The notes under the pieces were generated by a model. That model was not told the DNA's origin and ran no database searches. It was given only the letters and a program-made list of their open reading frames with translations. The position numbers were made by a program, and so were the translations under genes. Below are positions 10,323-20,300 of a stretch of 47,973 nucleotides of DNA, piece by piece; the first letter of the stretch is position 1; each line of letters starts with the position of its first letter. Origin of the DNA: an uncultured Mycoplasmatota bacterium (lineage in GTDB: Bacteria; Bacillota_I; Bacilli_A; RF39; UBA660); NCBI GenBank assembly GCA_946414095.1, contig CAMKNB010000001.1:67591-115563 (forward strand), read 5' to 3'.

Positions 10323-11618
10323 ATGTTTGAAAACTTAAGTGAAAGATTACAAAAAGTAGTTAGTAATATTAAATCAAAAGGTGTAATAAATGAAGATAAT
10401 ATTAGTGATATTGTTCGTGAAATTAGACTTTGTTTATTAGAGGCAGATGTTAATGTTAAAATAGTTAGGGAATTTATCGATAAAGTCAAAGAAAAAGCTC
10501 TTGGTGAAGAAGTTAGAAAGTCTATTAAACCAGGAGATATGTTTGTTAAAATATTAAAAGATGAACTAGTTGATTTACTTGGAGGAGACGCTTCACCATT
10601 AGAACTTAGTAAGAATCCTACAATTGTTATGATTGTTGGTCTTCAAGGTGGTGGTAAAACTACAACTATTGGTAAAATTGGAAATATGGTTAGAAAGAAA
10701 AATCATAAAAAACCAATGTTTATAGCTTGTGATGTTTATAGACCAGCTGCAATTGATCAACTTAAAACAATAGGAAAAGAGCTTAATATTGAAGTGTATG
10801 ATGAAGGAAAAGGAAATCCTGTTGAGATTGCTAAAAATGGTATAGAATATGCTAAAAAGAATGGATATGATTACATTCTTATTGATACTGCTGGACGTTT
10901 GCAAATTGATGAATCATTAATGAATGAACTAGTTAATATTGAAGAGTCTGTTAAACCACATGAAGAATTATTAGTAATTGATGCTATGATGGGGCAAGAT
11001 GCTATTAATGTAATAACTGGATTTAATGATAAATTAAAATTAACAGGATGTGTTTTAACTAAGATGGATGGTGATACTAAAGGTGGTGTAGCTCTTTCTT
11101 TAAGACATCTAACAAATATTCCAATAAAATTAATAGGTAACTCTGAAAAATTAGATGGAATTGGTGAATTTTATCCAGATAGAATAGCTAATAGAATTCT
11201 AGGAATGGGAGACTTATTATCAATCATTGAGAAAACTGAAGCAGAACTTGATCAAGATGAAATGATGAGTACTGCTAAAAAGATGCAAAAGGGTAAATTT
11301 GATTTAGAAGACTTTCTAAAAACAACTAAACAAATAAAAAAATTAGGTCCACTTGAAAATATTATTAAACTATTACCAGGTGCATCTAAAATGGGACTTA
11401 ATAATGTCGAAATAGATCCTAAAGTTATGGCTAGAACAGAAGCAATAGTTTTATCTATGACTAAAGAAGAAAGAAGAAATCCAGATATAATAAAAGCAAG
11501 TAGAAAGCAAAGAATAGCTGCTGGTTGCGGTCAAAAAGTAGAAGATGTTAATAGACTTCTTAAGCAATTTGATCAAATGAAAACTATGATGAAACAAATG
11601 AAAAATATGAAATTTTAA
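10323..11618 (+). CDS. ffh: Signal recognition particle protein Ffh (SRP54)
   Basis: This GTPase binds the SRP RNA and signal peptides and brings ribosomes to FtsY at the membrane. At 431 aa it is near the usual ~445. N domain, then G domain with P-loop GLQGGGKTT (from residue 106), DTAGRL (from 188) and TKMDGDTKGG (from 246), then a Met-rich M domain ending QMKTMMKQMKNMKF. Start ATG 10323 follows AAAGGTGAT. A clean terminator follows. The SRP RNA is not evident in this window. Confidence 0.98.
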   Translation: MFENLSERLQKVVSNIKSKGVINEDNISDIVREIRLCLLEADVNVKIVREFIDKVKEKALGEEVRKSIKPGDMFVKILKDELVDLLGGDASPLELSKNPTIVMIVGLQGGGKTTTIGKIGNMVRKKNHKKPMFIACDVYRPAAIDQLKTIGKELNIEVYDEGKGNPVEIAKNGIEYAKKNGYDYILIDTAGRLQIDESLMNELVNIEESVKPHEELLVIDAMMGQDAINVITGFNDKLKLTGCVLTKMDGDTKGGVALSLRHLTNIPIKLIGNSEKLDGIGEFYPDRIANRILGMGDLLSIIEKTEAELDQDEMMSTAKKMQKGKFDLEDFLKTTKQIKKLGPLENIIKLLPGASKMGLNNVEIDPKVMARTEAIVLSMTKEERRNPDIIKASRKQRIAAGCGQKVEDVNRLLKQFDQMKTMMKQMKNMKF

Positions 11619-11620
11619 AG

Positions 11621-11643
11621 AGAACAATATTGTTCTTTTTTTT
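11621..11643 (+). terminator. Terminator after ffh
   Basis: The palindrome AGAACAATATTGTTCT (11621-11636) is followed by a run of T. Confidence 0.85.
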
Positions 11644-11687
11644 ACTACGTGATATACTGAAATAGTAATAATAAGTGGGTGATAATT

Positions 11688-13289
11688 TTGAAAAATAAAA
11701 AAAATAAAACAATAGTATTAGTAGTATTAATTGTTATAGGATTAATAATATTATCAGGAATAATAGAAAATGCAAATATTTCAAACCCTAATTATAGACG
11801 TTATAGTGATAAGTATTTTGAAATGCTATCTAATGAAGATAATAAAGCCTTTGAAGATGAGTTAATGGCATTTGCAGAAGATAATGATATTTATTTATCT
11901 ATATCATATGCTGATGATTTAGAAGCAATCGATAAATTAGAGAGTAATTCTAATAATTATGATGCTGTATGGATGTCAAACTCAACATGGCTATATATGT
12001 TAGATGGAGTTAAAACATCAAATTCTAAATCTATTAATATTAATCCAGTTGTATTTGGAATTAAAAAGAATAAAGCAAACGAACTTGGTTTTGTAGATAA
12101 AGATGTTTATAATAAAGATATTGTAAAAGCTATTCAAGATGGAAAATTGAAATATGTAATGTCTTCTGTTACTAAAACTAATACTGGATTAATTGCATAT
12201 TTAGGATTTTTAAATTCACTTGCAGGATCTCCTGAAATATTAACAAGTGATATGTTAAAAAGTAAAACATTAGAAAAAGATTTAAAAACATTATTCTCTG
12301 GAGTTGAAAGAGTATCAGGCACAGATGATTTTTTAAAGCAAATGTTTTTAAATACAAATGAATATGAAGCAGTTATTGCTACTGAATCATCTTTAATTGA
12401 AATAAATAAAGAATTAGTTAGTCAAAATAAAGAACCATTATATTTAATATATCCATTAGATGGAGTTGCTATTAATGATTCACCTTTTGCATATATTGAT
12501 AATGGTCAAGAAAAAGAAGAGCAATTTTTAAAATTACAATCATTTTTATTAAGTAGTAAGTCTCAAAAAGAATTAGAGAATTTAGGTAAGAGAACTTGGT
12601 ATGGCGGTACAAACTTAAATGTTGATAAAAACTCATTTAGAAAAGAATGGGGAATAGATACATCTAAATATTTAATGACACTTAAATATCCTTCAAAAGA
12701 TGTAATAAATGAAGCAATTGAATTATATATTGATGTATTTAGAAAGCCAGCAGCTGTTGTATTTTGTTTAGATACATCTGGAAGTATGTATGGAAGTGGA
12801 ATTAGTTCACTTAAGGAAGCAATGTCATATATTTTAAATTACGAAACAGCAAGTAAAGATAAAATTCAATTTTCAGAAAAAGATAAAATATATGTATATG
12901 CATTCTCAAATGAAGTAGAAGGACCATATTTCACTGAAAATGGTAAAGAAACTTCAAATTTAATAGATCAAATTAATATGTTGCATCCAACCGGATCAAC
13001 TAATCTTTATGGGTGTGCAACTGAAGGACTTTGGAAATTAAATAGTTTAGATTTAAAAGATGATTATACAAAAACAATTATACTTATGACTGATGGAGAA
13101 GCAAATGTTGGTTCATTTAGTTCATTAAAAGAAGCATATAGAGGTTCTAATATTCCAATATATAGTATAATGTTTGGAAGTGCTAGAAAAAATCAACTTG
13201 AAGAAATTGCAAACCTATCAAATGCAAAAGTATTTGATGGTAGAACTGATTTAACTGAAGCATTTAAAGAAGTAAGGAGCTATAATTAA
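11688..13289 (+). CDS. Membrane-anchored substrate-binding-like protein with a C-terminal von Willebrand A domain
   Basis: A single N-terminal membrane span (about residues 8-27) is followed by a region resembling a type 2 periplasmic-binding fold (about 40-350; e.g. VMSSVTKTNTGLIAYLGFL) and a von Willebrand A domain. The metal-dependent adhesion site is complete: DTSGSM, then the Thr of GSTNLYG, then the Asp of ILMTDGEA. The TTG at 11688 is preferred because GGGTGAT lies at the right distance; a GTG at 11679 is in frame but overlaps that site. The product is probably outside the cell, fixed to the membrane. It is coupled to the next two genes. Exact role unknown; VWA proteins usually mediate protein-protein contact. 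Confidence 0.82.
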   Translation: MKNKKNKTIVLVVLIVIGLIILSGIIENANISNPNYRRYSDKYFEMLSNEDNKAFEDELMAFAEDNDIYLSISYADDLEAIDKLESNSNNYDAVWMSNSTWLYMLDGVKTSNSKSININPVVFGIKKNKANELGFVDKDVYNKDIVKAIQDGKLKYVMSSVTKTNTGLIAYLGFLNSLAGSPEILTSDMLKSKTLEKDLKTLFSGVERVSGTDDFLKQMFLNTNEYEAVIATESSLIEINKELVSQNKEPLYLIYPLDGVAINDSPFAYIDNGQEKEEQFLKLQSFLLSSKSQKELENLGKRTWYGGTNLNVDKNSFRKEWGIDTSKYLMTLKYPSKDVINEAIELYIDVFRKPAAVVFCLDTSGSMYGSGISSLKEAMSYILNYETASKDKIQFSEKDKIYVYAFSNEVEGPYFTENGKETSNLIDQINMLHPTGSTNLYGCATEGLWKLNSLDLKDDYTKTIILMTDGEANVGSFSSLKEAYRGSNIPIYSIMFGSARKNQLEEIANLSNAKVFDGRTDLTEAFKEVRSYN

Positions 13290-13897
13290 TGATAAATATA
13301 CAAAAAAGATATATATATTCTGCTTTTCTTACTGGAATATGTTTCATAATAATATATGTATTATTAGATTTTCCATTATGGATATCACTGATATTTGCAT
13401 GTATTGCTTATGTAGCTGGAGTTTTCTTGTTTAAGAGTTATGATGTGAGAGTATATGATAGAGCAGCTCTAGCAAGATATAATTTTGAAATGTCGAAACT
13501 TAATGATTATAAAGAAAAAATTAAAGATAAAAGCATTAAAGAAAAAATTGGTAAAATAGTAAATCATACACAAAAAATTACAGAGCATTTACAAACACAG
13601 CCTAAAAATGCTACTAAAATATATAATTTCTTAGATTATTATTTACCATTTACAGATAAAATAGTTTCAAAATATATAGAAGCTGAAAAGAAGGAAGAAA
13701 AGACATTTGTTGAAAATAAATTAATTCTTAAAATGTCTGTATATATAAGAGAAGTTGAACAGGAATGCAGTAAATTACTTGCTGAAATAATTAGGTCAAA
13801 AGATAAAGCTTTTGATTTTGAGATGAAAATATTTGAAAGAACATCTGATTTTGAATTAGATGAAGATGAAACAAAGGGAAGTGATAAAAATGTTTAA
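13289..13897 (+). CDS. XpaC-like membrane protein (5-bromo-4-chloroindolyl phosphate hydrolysis family)
   Basis: This 202-residue protein has two adjacent membrane spans near the N-terminus (about 10-29 and 31-50) and a soluble helical domain. The segment KIYNFLDYYLPFTDKIV matches the hallmark of the XpaC family (PF10112), though the family name describes an old screen phenotype and not a proven reaction. XpaC proteins are often next to TelA-type anion resistance or VWA proteins; the VWA neighbour fits this. The ATG overlaps the stop of the preceding gene (TAATG) after AAGGAG, so the operon is tightly coupled. It ends in an acidic, Lys-containing tail. Confidence 0.75.
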   Translation: MINIQKRYIYSAFLTGICFIIIYVLLDFPLWISLIFACIAYVAGVFLFKSYDVRVYDRAALARYNFEMSKLNDYKEKIKDKSIKEKIGKIVNHTQKITEHLQTQPKNATKIYNFLDYYLPFTDKIVSKYIEAEKKEEKTFVENKLILKMSVYIREVEQECSKLLAEIIRSKDKAFDFEMKIFERTSDFELDEDETKGSDKNV

Positions 13898-15011
13898 AAA
13901 AGAAGGAATGTTATCAAAAATAATAGGTATAGCACTTGTAGTTATTATTATTGTACTTGTAATTGTATTTAAAAACAGAGATACATTTAATCCTAATGTA
14001 GAACAAATATATGGAGCAATAGGTGGAGGAAAAGAAGACTTACTTGGAGATGAAGATATCAATAAAATATTCGCAAGTAAATATGAGTTTGAACTTGTTC
14101 AAGACACTTGGAGTAATGGTAAAACTGTAAGAGATCCACTTATTAGAAAAGATGGTAGTGCATATGATTTGGTTTTCTTCTCAGATCAAAGATACTATGA
14201 CTACTATAAAACTCCAGCACAAGCAGGTGAAGCAGAAAGACAAACAGTTCTAGCAGGAGAACCAACATTAAATACACCAATAGTTATTTATAGTTGGAAA
14301 GAAGTAGTTGATGCACTAATTAAAGAAAAAATAGTTACAATTGATAATGGTGTTTATTATATTACTGATATGCCTAAACTAATTGAATATATTTTAGAGG
14401 GTAAAAAATGGAAAGATATTGGACTTGATTCAATTTATGGTTCAATTAATATTGGTTCTGTAGACCCAGTTACTAGTTCACCAGGAGCTACTTATTATGG
14501 ATTATTATTATCTATAATGGCTGGTGGTGAAGTAAATGATCAAAATGTTATAAAAGCACTTCCTAAATTAAAAGAATTTTATATTAAATCAGGATATATG
14601 AATAATACACCAGCAGATTTGTTCTCAATGTTTTTAAAAACAGGTATGGGAGCAAAACCAATGATAGTTGATTATGAAAAGAGTGTTATTGATTTCGCAA
14701 ATTCTAATCCAGATGGATGGAATCAAGTAAAAGATAAAGTAGTTATTTTATATCCAACACCAACAATTTGGAATTCTCACTGCATTGCAGCATTTACTGA
14801 TAATGGTAAAAAACTAATTGAGGGATTTAAAGATAGTGAAGTAGCTCAAATAGCTTGGTCTAAACATGGATTTAGAGTAGGAGTTACTGGTGGAAACTAT
14901 GATGTAAGTAAAATAAATGTTAAAGGTATTCCAAGTGAAATTAAGAGTGTTACTCCAGGACTTAAAATGGATTACTATAATGAAGTTATTAATTATTTAA
15001 AACAAAAGTAG
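13890..15011 (+). CDS. Membrane-anchored substrate-binding-like protein
   Basis: This protein of 373 residues has one N-terminal membrane span (about residues 10-27) followed by an extracellular domain that resembles a type 2 solute-binding fold (IVIYSWKEVVDALIKE, INIGSVDPVTSSPGATYYGLLLS, IIVDYEKS-like segments). The ATG at 13890 is chosen because AAGGGAAGTGAT precedes it; the longer frame from 13860 would lie inside the previous gene. It overlaps that gene by 8 bases. No permease or ATPase is next to it, so it is not a normal ABC importer part. It shares fold type with the front half of the VWA protein, which suggests both act as extracellular parts of one complex (inference). Confidence 0.75.
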   Translation: MFKKEGMLSKIIGIALVVIIIVLVIVFKNRDTFNPNVEQIYGAIGGGKEDLLGDEDINKIFASKYEFELVQDTWSNGKTVRDPLIRKDGSAYDLVFFSDQRYYDYYKTPAQAGEAERQTVLAGEPTLNTPIVIYSWKEVVDALIKEKIVTIDNGVYYITDMPKLIEYILEGKKWKDIGLDSIYGSINIGSVDPVTSSPGATYYGLLLSIMAGGEVNDQNVIKALPKLKEFYIKSGYMNNTPADLFSMFLKTGMGAKPMIVDYEKSVIDFANSNPDGWNQVKDKVVILYPTPTIWNSHCIAAFTDNGKKLIEGFKDSEVAQIAWSKHGFRVGVTGGNYDVSKINVKGIPSEIKSVTPGLKMDYYNEVINYLKQK

Positions 15012-15027
15012 AGAAATCTACTTTTTT
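15007..15027 (+). terminator. Terminator after the VWA/XpaC operon
   Basis: A stem AGTAGA/TCTACT (15007-15012 with 15017-15022), loop GAAA, and a T run; the stop codon lies within the stem. Confidence 0.85.
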
Positions 15028-15091
15028 ATATTAAATACCTATTCACAAATATAATATTTACATAAAATACTTGTGAAAAGGAGTTGTTATT

Positions 15092-15406
15092 ATGAAAGAT
15101 AATATGGGCATGTATCAAGGATATAGTGTTGAAGGTAGTGCTGAACTTAAAGTTACTCCAGATAATAAAGGAGTAGAAATGAATGCTTGTCCTACAGCAG
15201 CACCAATGATGTGTGCACCAATTTATGAGTGTCCACAAGAAAGATGTGTACATAGACAAATAGTTCATGAAGTTCCACATGTACAACCAATTAATACAAG
15301 AATTATAAATCATCATATTTATAGACATACATATACACCATGCTATACTTGTACAGAAGAAAATGAAGTATGTAATGTTAATGCATGTGGTCCAACATTC
15401 ATGTAA
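15092..15406 (+). CDS. Small Cys/His-rich protein, CotD-like
   Basis: This 104-residue protein has many Cys (about 9) and His, with the central pattern CVHRQIVHEVPHVQPINTRI, then INHHIYRHTYTPCYTC. The alternating His pattern resembles inner spore coat protein CotD and relatives in Clostridia and Bacilli; the similarity is from memory of the family and is moderate. There is no signal peptide. It starts at ATG 15092 with AAAAGGAG upstream. It is monocistronic between two terminators. If truly a coat protein it would imply sporulation or a relic of it; a metal-binding role is an alternative. Confidence 0.6.
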   Translation: MKDNMGMYQGYSVEGSAELKVTPDNKGVEMNACPTAAPMMCAPIYECPQERCVHRQIVHEVPHVQPINTRIINHHIYRHTYTPCYTCTEENEVCNVNACGPTFM

Positions 15407-15413
15407 TAATTAA

Positions 15414-15436
15414 AGGCATTTGTAAAATGTCTTTTT
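15414..15436 (+). terminator. Terminator after the CotD-like gene
   Basis: A stem AGGCATTT/AAATGTCT (15414-15421 with 15425-15432, one G-U pair) is followed by TTTTT. Confidence 0.75.
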
Positions 15437-15445
15437 AAATGTATG

Positions 15446-15474
15446 TTGACAAATGTATAAACAATGTATATACT
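15446..15474 (+). promoter_or_regulatory. Promoter of the mazEF operon
   Basis: A consensus -35 TTGACA (15446-15451), a 17-bp spacer and TATACT (15469-15474). The start point would fall right at the ribosome site, giving a very short leader. Confidence 0.85.
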
Positions 15475-15493
15475 TTATATAGGAGATGATAAT

Positions 15494-15736
15494 ATGGAGG
15501 TTGTGCTTCAAAAATGGGGGAATTCTGATGGTATTAGAATCCCTAGTAGTATATTAAAATCATTAGATATTCATACAAATGATATATTAAATATTGTTCA
15601 AGATGAAAACAAAATAATTATAACAAAATCTAATAAACATAAAATATCTTTAAAGGAAGAATTCGAAAAATATAATGGAGATAACATTTCTAAAGATTTT
15701 GAATGGGATGAACCTATAGGTGAAGAAATATGGTAA
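15494..15736 (+). CDS. mazE: MazE-type antitoxin (AbrB-like fold)
   Basis: This 80-residue protein has an N-terminal swapped-hairpin AbrB fold (VVLQKWGNSDGIRIPSSILKS, typical of MazE) and a C-terminal acidic tail rich in Glu, Asp and Trp that would wrap around the toxin. ATG 15494 is preferred over the upstream in-frame ATG at 15464, because AGGAG (15481-15485) fits it and the earlier start would lie within the promoter. The gene overlaps the toxin start, ensuring joint expression. The pair probably represses its own promoter, as MazE-MazF complexes do. Confidence 0.9.
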   Translation: MEVVLQKWGNSDGIRIPSSILKSLDIHTNDILNIVQDENKIIITKSNKHKISLKEEFEKYNGDNISKDFEWDEPIGEEIW

Positions 15737-16071
15737 AAAAATATATTCCTTCTAGAGGAGATATAGTTTATTTAGATTTTAATTCAACAAAAGGCCATGA
15801 ACAATATGGTAAAAGACCAGCTATTGTTATTAGTAATGATATATTTAATATTCATACTGGAATGATAATTGTTTGTCCAATTACAAGCAATAATAAAGAT
15901 TATCCAACTCATTATAAATTAGAAGATAGTTTTAAAATACATGGAAGTGTATTGTGTGAACATATAAGAAGCATTGATTATAAAACGAGAAATGTAAAAT
16001 TTGTTGAAAAATCATCTGATAATGATTATATTAGTGTTCTTACATTAATGAATGCATGTATAGAAGAATAG
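15730..16071 (+). CDS. mazF: MazF/PemK-type mRNA interferase toxin
   Basis: This 113-residue toxin of the MazF/PemK family cuts RNA at short single-strand motifs. The family signatures are present: RGDIVYLDFNSTKGHEQYGKRPAIVISND and the later VCPITSN and GSVLCEHIRSIDY blocks, containing the Arg and Thr of the active site. The start overlaps the mazE stop by seven bases. It appears intact. A terminator follows, so mazEF is a self-contained operon inserted between other short units. Confidence 0.93.
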   Translation: MVKKYIPSRGDIVYLDFNSTKGHEQYGKRPAIVISNDIFNIHTGMIIVCPITSNNKDYPTHYKLEDSFKIHGSVLCEHIRSIDYKTRNVKFVEKSSDNDYISVLTLMNACIEE

Positions 16072-16090
16072 GTATTTTAAAATACCTTTT
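16070..16090 (+). terminator. Terminator after mazF
   Basis: A stem AGGTATTT/AAATACCT (16070-16077 with 16080-16087) is followed by TTTT. Confidence 0.75.
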
Positions 16091-16122
16091 TAAATGATAA
16101 AATATTTATATTGGAGGATATT

Positions 16123-16527
16123 ATGACACTAAAAGCAGGGACAATTTTAATTAATAAAAATAAAATATGTTTAATATATAGAACTAATCATAAAGATTAT
16201 TCTTTTCCAAAAGGACATTTAGAAGATGGTGAAACATTAGTTGAGTGTGCTATTCGTGAAACAGAAGAAGAAACAAAAAGAAAAGTAAAATTATTAATGA
16301 ATGATCCAATATATATTGAACAATATGTTACTCCAAGAGGTGAAGAATGTGAGTGCTATTATTATCTAGGTATGGATAATGGTAAAAGTGATAATGATTC
16401 AACAGATACACATGATGTAGTATGGACTTACTTTAATGATGTTGAAGATACTTTGAGTTATGAATCATTAAAAAAATTATGGAATAATATTAAAACTAAA
16501 GTAGAGGAATACATTGAAAATGACTAA
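16123..16527 (+). CDS. Nudix hydrolase
   Basis: This 134-residue protein has a Nudix box beginning at GHLEDGETLVECAIRETEEE: Gly, five residues, Glu, seven residues, Arg-Glu, then Glu-Glu. The last Gly of the consensus is Lys here. Such enzymes hydrolyse nucleoside diphosphate derivatives; the small size and the YRTNHKDYSFPKGH front resemble Ap4A or RNA-cap pyrophosphatase types, but the substrate cannot be set. The ATG at 16123 fits GGAGG (16113-16117). The gene overlaps the following VanZ-like gene. Confidence 0.85.
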   Translation: MTLKAGTILINKNKICLIYRTNHKDYSFPKGHLEDGETLVECAIRETEEETKRKVKLLMNDPIYIEQYVTPRGEECECYYYLGMDNGKSDNDSTDTHDVVWTYFNDVEDTLSYESLKKLWNNIKTKVEEYIEND

Positions 16528-16981
16528 AAAAATATTATTATGGATATTAGTTATTTTTTGGATGAGTTTAATATTTTATTTTTCAAGTTTTAATGGAATT
16601 GATTCAACAAAACAAAGCCAAGGTTTTTTATATAATACTCTTGGTAAAATAATTGATATTGTTAATCCAAATATAGATGTAGAAAAAAAAGACTTGATAA
16701 TTCAAAGATTAGATACTCCAATTAGGAAAATTGCTCATGCTAGTGTGTATTTTATTCTTGCAATATTAGTATATTTATTATTGAAAGAATATAATATCAA
16801 GAAAATATATTTAACATCATTTATAATATGTTTCTTGTATGCTTGTAGTGATGAAATACATCAACTATATGTTAGTGATAGAAGTGGTGAATTATTAGAT
16901 GTTTTGATTGATAGTGTTGGATCAGTGATGTTATTGTTATTTATATATTTAAAAAGCAAAGTAATTGTAAGGTCTAAATAA
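16514..16981 (+). CDS. VanZ-like membrane protein
   Basis: This 155-residue protein has about four hydrophobic segments and the VanZ family landmarks: WMSLIFYFSSFNG near the start, KIAHASVYFILAIL in the middle and SDEIHQLYVSDRSGELLDVLIDSVG near the end. VanZ confers low-level teicoplanin resistance in enterococci; most chromosomal members have no proven role. The start is either TTG 16514 (well spaced from AGGA at 16505) or ATG 16520. It overlaps the Nudix gene end. Confidence 0.85.
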   Translation: MKMTKKILLWILVIFWMSLIFYFSSFNGIDSTKQSQGFLYNTLGKIIDIVNPNIDVEKKDLIIQRLDTPIRKIAHASVYFILAILVYLLLKEYNIKKIYLTSFIICFLYACSDEIHQLYVSDRSGELLDVLIDSVGSVMLLLFIYLKSKVIVRSK

Positions 16982-17050
16982 ACATAGTATTATTAACAAT
17001 AATGTTAATAAGAAAATAATAAATGAATCAAGGATAATAAAAATAGTAAA

Positions 17051-17079
17051 AATAGTAAAATATGTTTTACTATTCTTTT
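17051..17079 (+). terminator. Terminator after the VanZ-like gene
   Basis: A 10-bp stem AATAGTAAAA/TTTTACTATT (17051-17060 with 17065-17074), loop TATG, is followed by CTTTT. Confidence 0.8.
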
Positions 17080-17093
17080 ATTATTATTTATGC

Positions 17094-17099
17094 TATAAT
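17094..17099 (+). promoter_or_regulatory. -10 region of the esaB-essC operon
   Basis: An extended -10 TGCTATAAT (hexamer 17094-17099) lies after the terminator; no good -35 is visible. Confidence 0.6.
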
Positions 17100-17128
17100 T
17101 TTATATAGTAGAATAGTAGGTGAAGAAA

Positions 17129-17374
17129 ATGTTGGACAATAAATTACTTGTAAATATATATATATTATCGCTTGGAAAAAACTATGAAGTATATGTTCCT
17201 ATTAATGAAAAAATAGGTAATATTGCAAAACTTTTTAATTCTTCAATGTTTGATTCTATCGATTTTAGTAGAAACAATAAAATATTTAATATAAATACTG
17301 GAGTTTTGTATAAAAATAATGATTTAATTAGAGATTTAGATATTAAGAATGGTGAGAAACTAATTTTACTATAA
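17129..17374 (+). CDS. esaB: EsaB/YukD-like ubiquitin-fold protein of the type VII secretion system
   Basis: This 81-residue protein has a beta-grasp (ubiquitin-like) pattern: strand LVNIYILS, strand YEVYVPINEKIGNIAKLF (strand plus helix), then TGVLYKNNDLIRDLDIKNGEKLILL, which matches the ends of YukD/EsaB with the L-x-x-x-x-I-x-x-G-x-x-L-x-L pattern. It lies 16 bp upstream of essC, the usual place. EsaB is a cytoplasmic partner and regulator of the type VIIb system. ATG 17129 (after AGGTGA) is preferred over the in-frame GTG at 17120. Confidence 0.8.
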   Translation: MLDNKLLVNIYILSLGKNYEVYVPINEKIGNIAKLFNSSMFDSIDFSRNNKIFNINTGVLYKNNDLIRDLDIKNGEKLILL

Positions 17375-17390
17375 ATAAGGGTGGTGTGAT

Positions 17391-20300
17391 ATGAATTTAT
17401 ATTTTTTTGATGATGAAGATATAATAATCTTTGATTTGCCATATAAAAAAGTTGGTAATTTTTGGATGAGCGATAAAGATAATAATAATATTATAAATAT
17501 TAGCAGTGAAGATGGAAACTGGATTATTAGTGGAAGCGAAAATACAAAAATTATTACAGAAAATAATGAAGGAAATGTAATGTTAACTTCTAAAAATTAT
17601 TATATTGTAGAAAAAAATCAAAAGAGGTATTTACTTTATGTTGACAATATGGTTGACGATTCTTTTGAAGGCTATATATTTAACTCAGATAATATAGTTA
17701 AAATAGGTAATGCCAAAGATAATAACATAATTGTAAATAATCCATATGTTTTAGAACATCATTTTTCTATAGCAATTGAAAATGGAAAGTGGAAGATAGA
17801 AAAAGAGGACGATGCTCTTTTATATTTAAATAATAATATTATTAAAGATAAAATCACATATATTAATAATGGTGACACTATTAATATGTTAGGAATTAGG
17901 GTAGTGTTTGCTAATGGTATTATTTTTATTAACAATCCATTTAATAATATTCAAAATTCCCTTCCTAAAAAAGAATTGATAGTAGATGATGAGTTAACCG
18001 ATGAAGAAATTAAAAATGAAGATTTATATCAGGATGAAGACTATTTTTTAAAGAGTCCTCGTATGAGAAAGACGATTGAAACTTTCAACATGAGTATTGA
18101 TTCACCACCACCTAAAAATAACATACAAGAAACACCACTTATTATGACATTAGGGCCAATGCTAACAATGGGTGCCAGTTCATTAATTACATTAACTAAT
18201 ACTTTAGAAGCTATTAGTTCTAAAGAAAAAACTTTGAAACAATCAATTCCTTCTCTTGTTATAACAATATCTATGATTCTTGCAATGTTTGTTTGGCCAT
18301 ATATTACAAGAGCATATGAAAAAAGAAGAAGGAAAAAAGCAGAAAGGGAAAGACAAGAAAAATATAAAGCGTATATAGAAAATAAAAAAGAAGAATTAGA
18401 AAAGGAATTTGTATTTCAAAAGAAAACACTTGAAGAAAATCTTGTGTCTACTAATGTTTGTTATGATGTAATAATTAATAAAAGAAGAACTTTATGGGAA
18501 CGAAAAATTGATCAATCAGACTTCTTAACTGTAAGAGTTGGTAAAGGAGAAATCTCTTTTAATGCAAATATAAGTTACCATTCAGAAGATTTTACAATGG
18601 ATGAAGATGACATGAAGAAAATGCTAAATAAATTAATAGAAGATTACAAAACGCTAGACAACGTTCCTATTGGATTTTCATTTTTAGAAAACAATTTGAC
18701 TGCTATTAATGGAATATTGCCAAAATATGTAGATTTTACTAAAAATATATTACTACAAATGATGTCTTTTCATAGTTATGATAATTTAAAGATAGTTTTA
18801 TTTACAAATAAAAAAAATGAAAAAAGATGGGAATTTTTAAAAGAATCACCATATTGTTTTTCTGATGATAAATCTATAAGATTTTTTGCTACTAATACTG
18901 AAGAAATGCAAGAAGTATCAAAATATTTAGAATCAGTCTTCAATGGAAGATATAACTACTTAGCAAACAATAATGATTTAGATATATCTAAATTAAATAC
19001 TTATTATTTAGTTCTTGTCGATGATATTAATTTGGCAAGAAGAATAGGAATTATAGATAGTATATTAGAAGCAAGAGCAAATGTTGGCTTTAGTTTAATT
19101 GTAGTTGAAGAAAAACTTTCAAAAATACCAAGTGAAGTTAATAAATTTATCACAATAGGTGAAAGTGTTTCAGTAATATTAAATAGTGAAAATGATAATC
19201 AAACTAGATTCACCGATGAGGTTACTGACGAATATGATATGCAAAAAGTAACAGAAGTATTATCAAATGTTCCTATATTTATAGACTCTAGTATTAAACA
19301 ATTGCCAAATACAATAACTTTTTTAGAAATGTATTGCGTAGGTCAAATAGAACAATTAAATGTCTTGAATAGGTGGAAAGCAAATGATCCAGTAAAATCA
19401 CTTAAAGCAGAGGTTGGTATTAATGAAAATGGAACTCCATTTGTATTAGATATACATGAAAAGTACCACGGACCACATGGACTTATTGCAGGTATGACTG
19501 GTAGTGGTAAATCTGAATTTATTATTACATATGTGCTTTCTATGGCTATAAATTATAGTCCAGAAGAAGTTAACTTTGTATTAATTGACTATAAAGGTGG
19601 TGGGCTTGCTGGTGCTTTTGCAGATACAGAAACTGGTATAAAATTGCCTCATGTAGTGGGAACAATTACTAACTTAGATAAAGCTGAAATTAATAGGGCA
19701 CTTTCTAGTATTAAAAGTGAACTTAGACGCAGACAAGAAAAATTCAATGAAGTTAGAGATCAAATGGGTGAAAGTACAATAGATATTTATAAGTATCAAA
19801 AAATGTATAGAGAAGGTTCAATAAAAGAACCGATACCACATCTAATAATTGTTTGTGATGAGTTTGCAGAACTAAAAGATCAACAGCCTGATTTTATGGA
19901 AGATTTGATTAGTACTGCGCGTATTGGACGTTCTTTAGGAGTACATTTAATCCTAGCAACACAAAAGCCTAGTGGAGTAGTAGATTCTCAGATTTGGTCT
20001 AACTCTAAATTTAAAATTTGCTTGAAAGTACAAGATAAATCAGATAGTTTAGAAATGATAAAAAATGAACTTGCTGCTGAACTTAAAAATGTAGGTAGAT
20101 TTTACTTACAAGTTGGTTATAATGAATATTTTGCTATGGGTCAAGCGGCTTGGGCAGGAGCACAATACTATCCAAGTAAAGAATTTAAAAAGAATGTCGA
20201 TAAAAATTTGTATTTTATAGATAATGTTGGTTCTATTGATAAAACTATAAATAATTCTGCAATAAAGAAATCTGTCGAATCACAAGGAGAGGAACTTACA

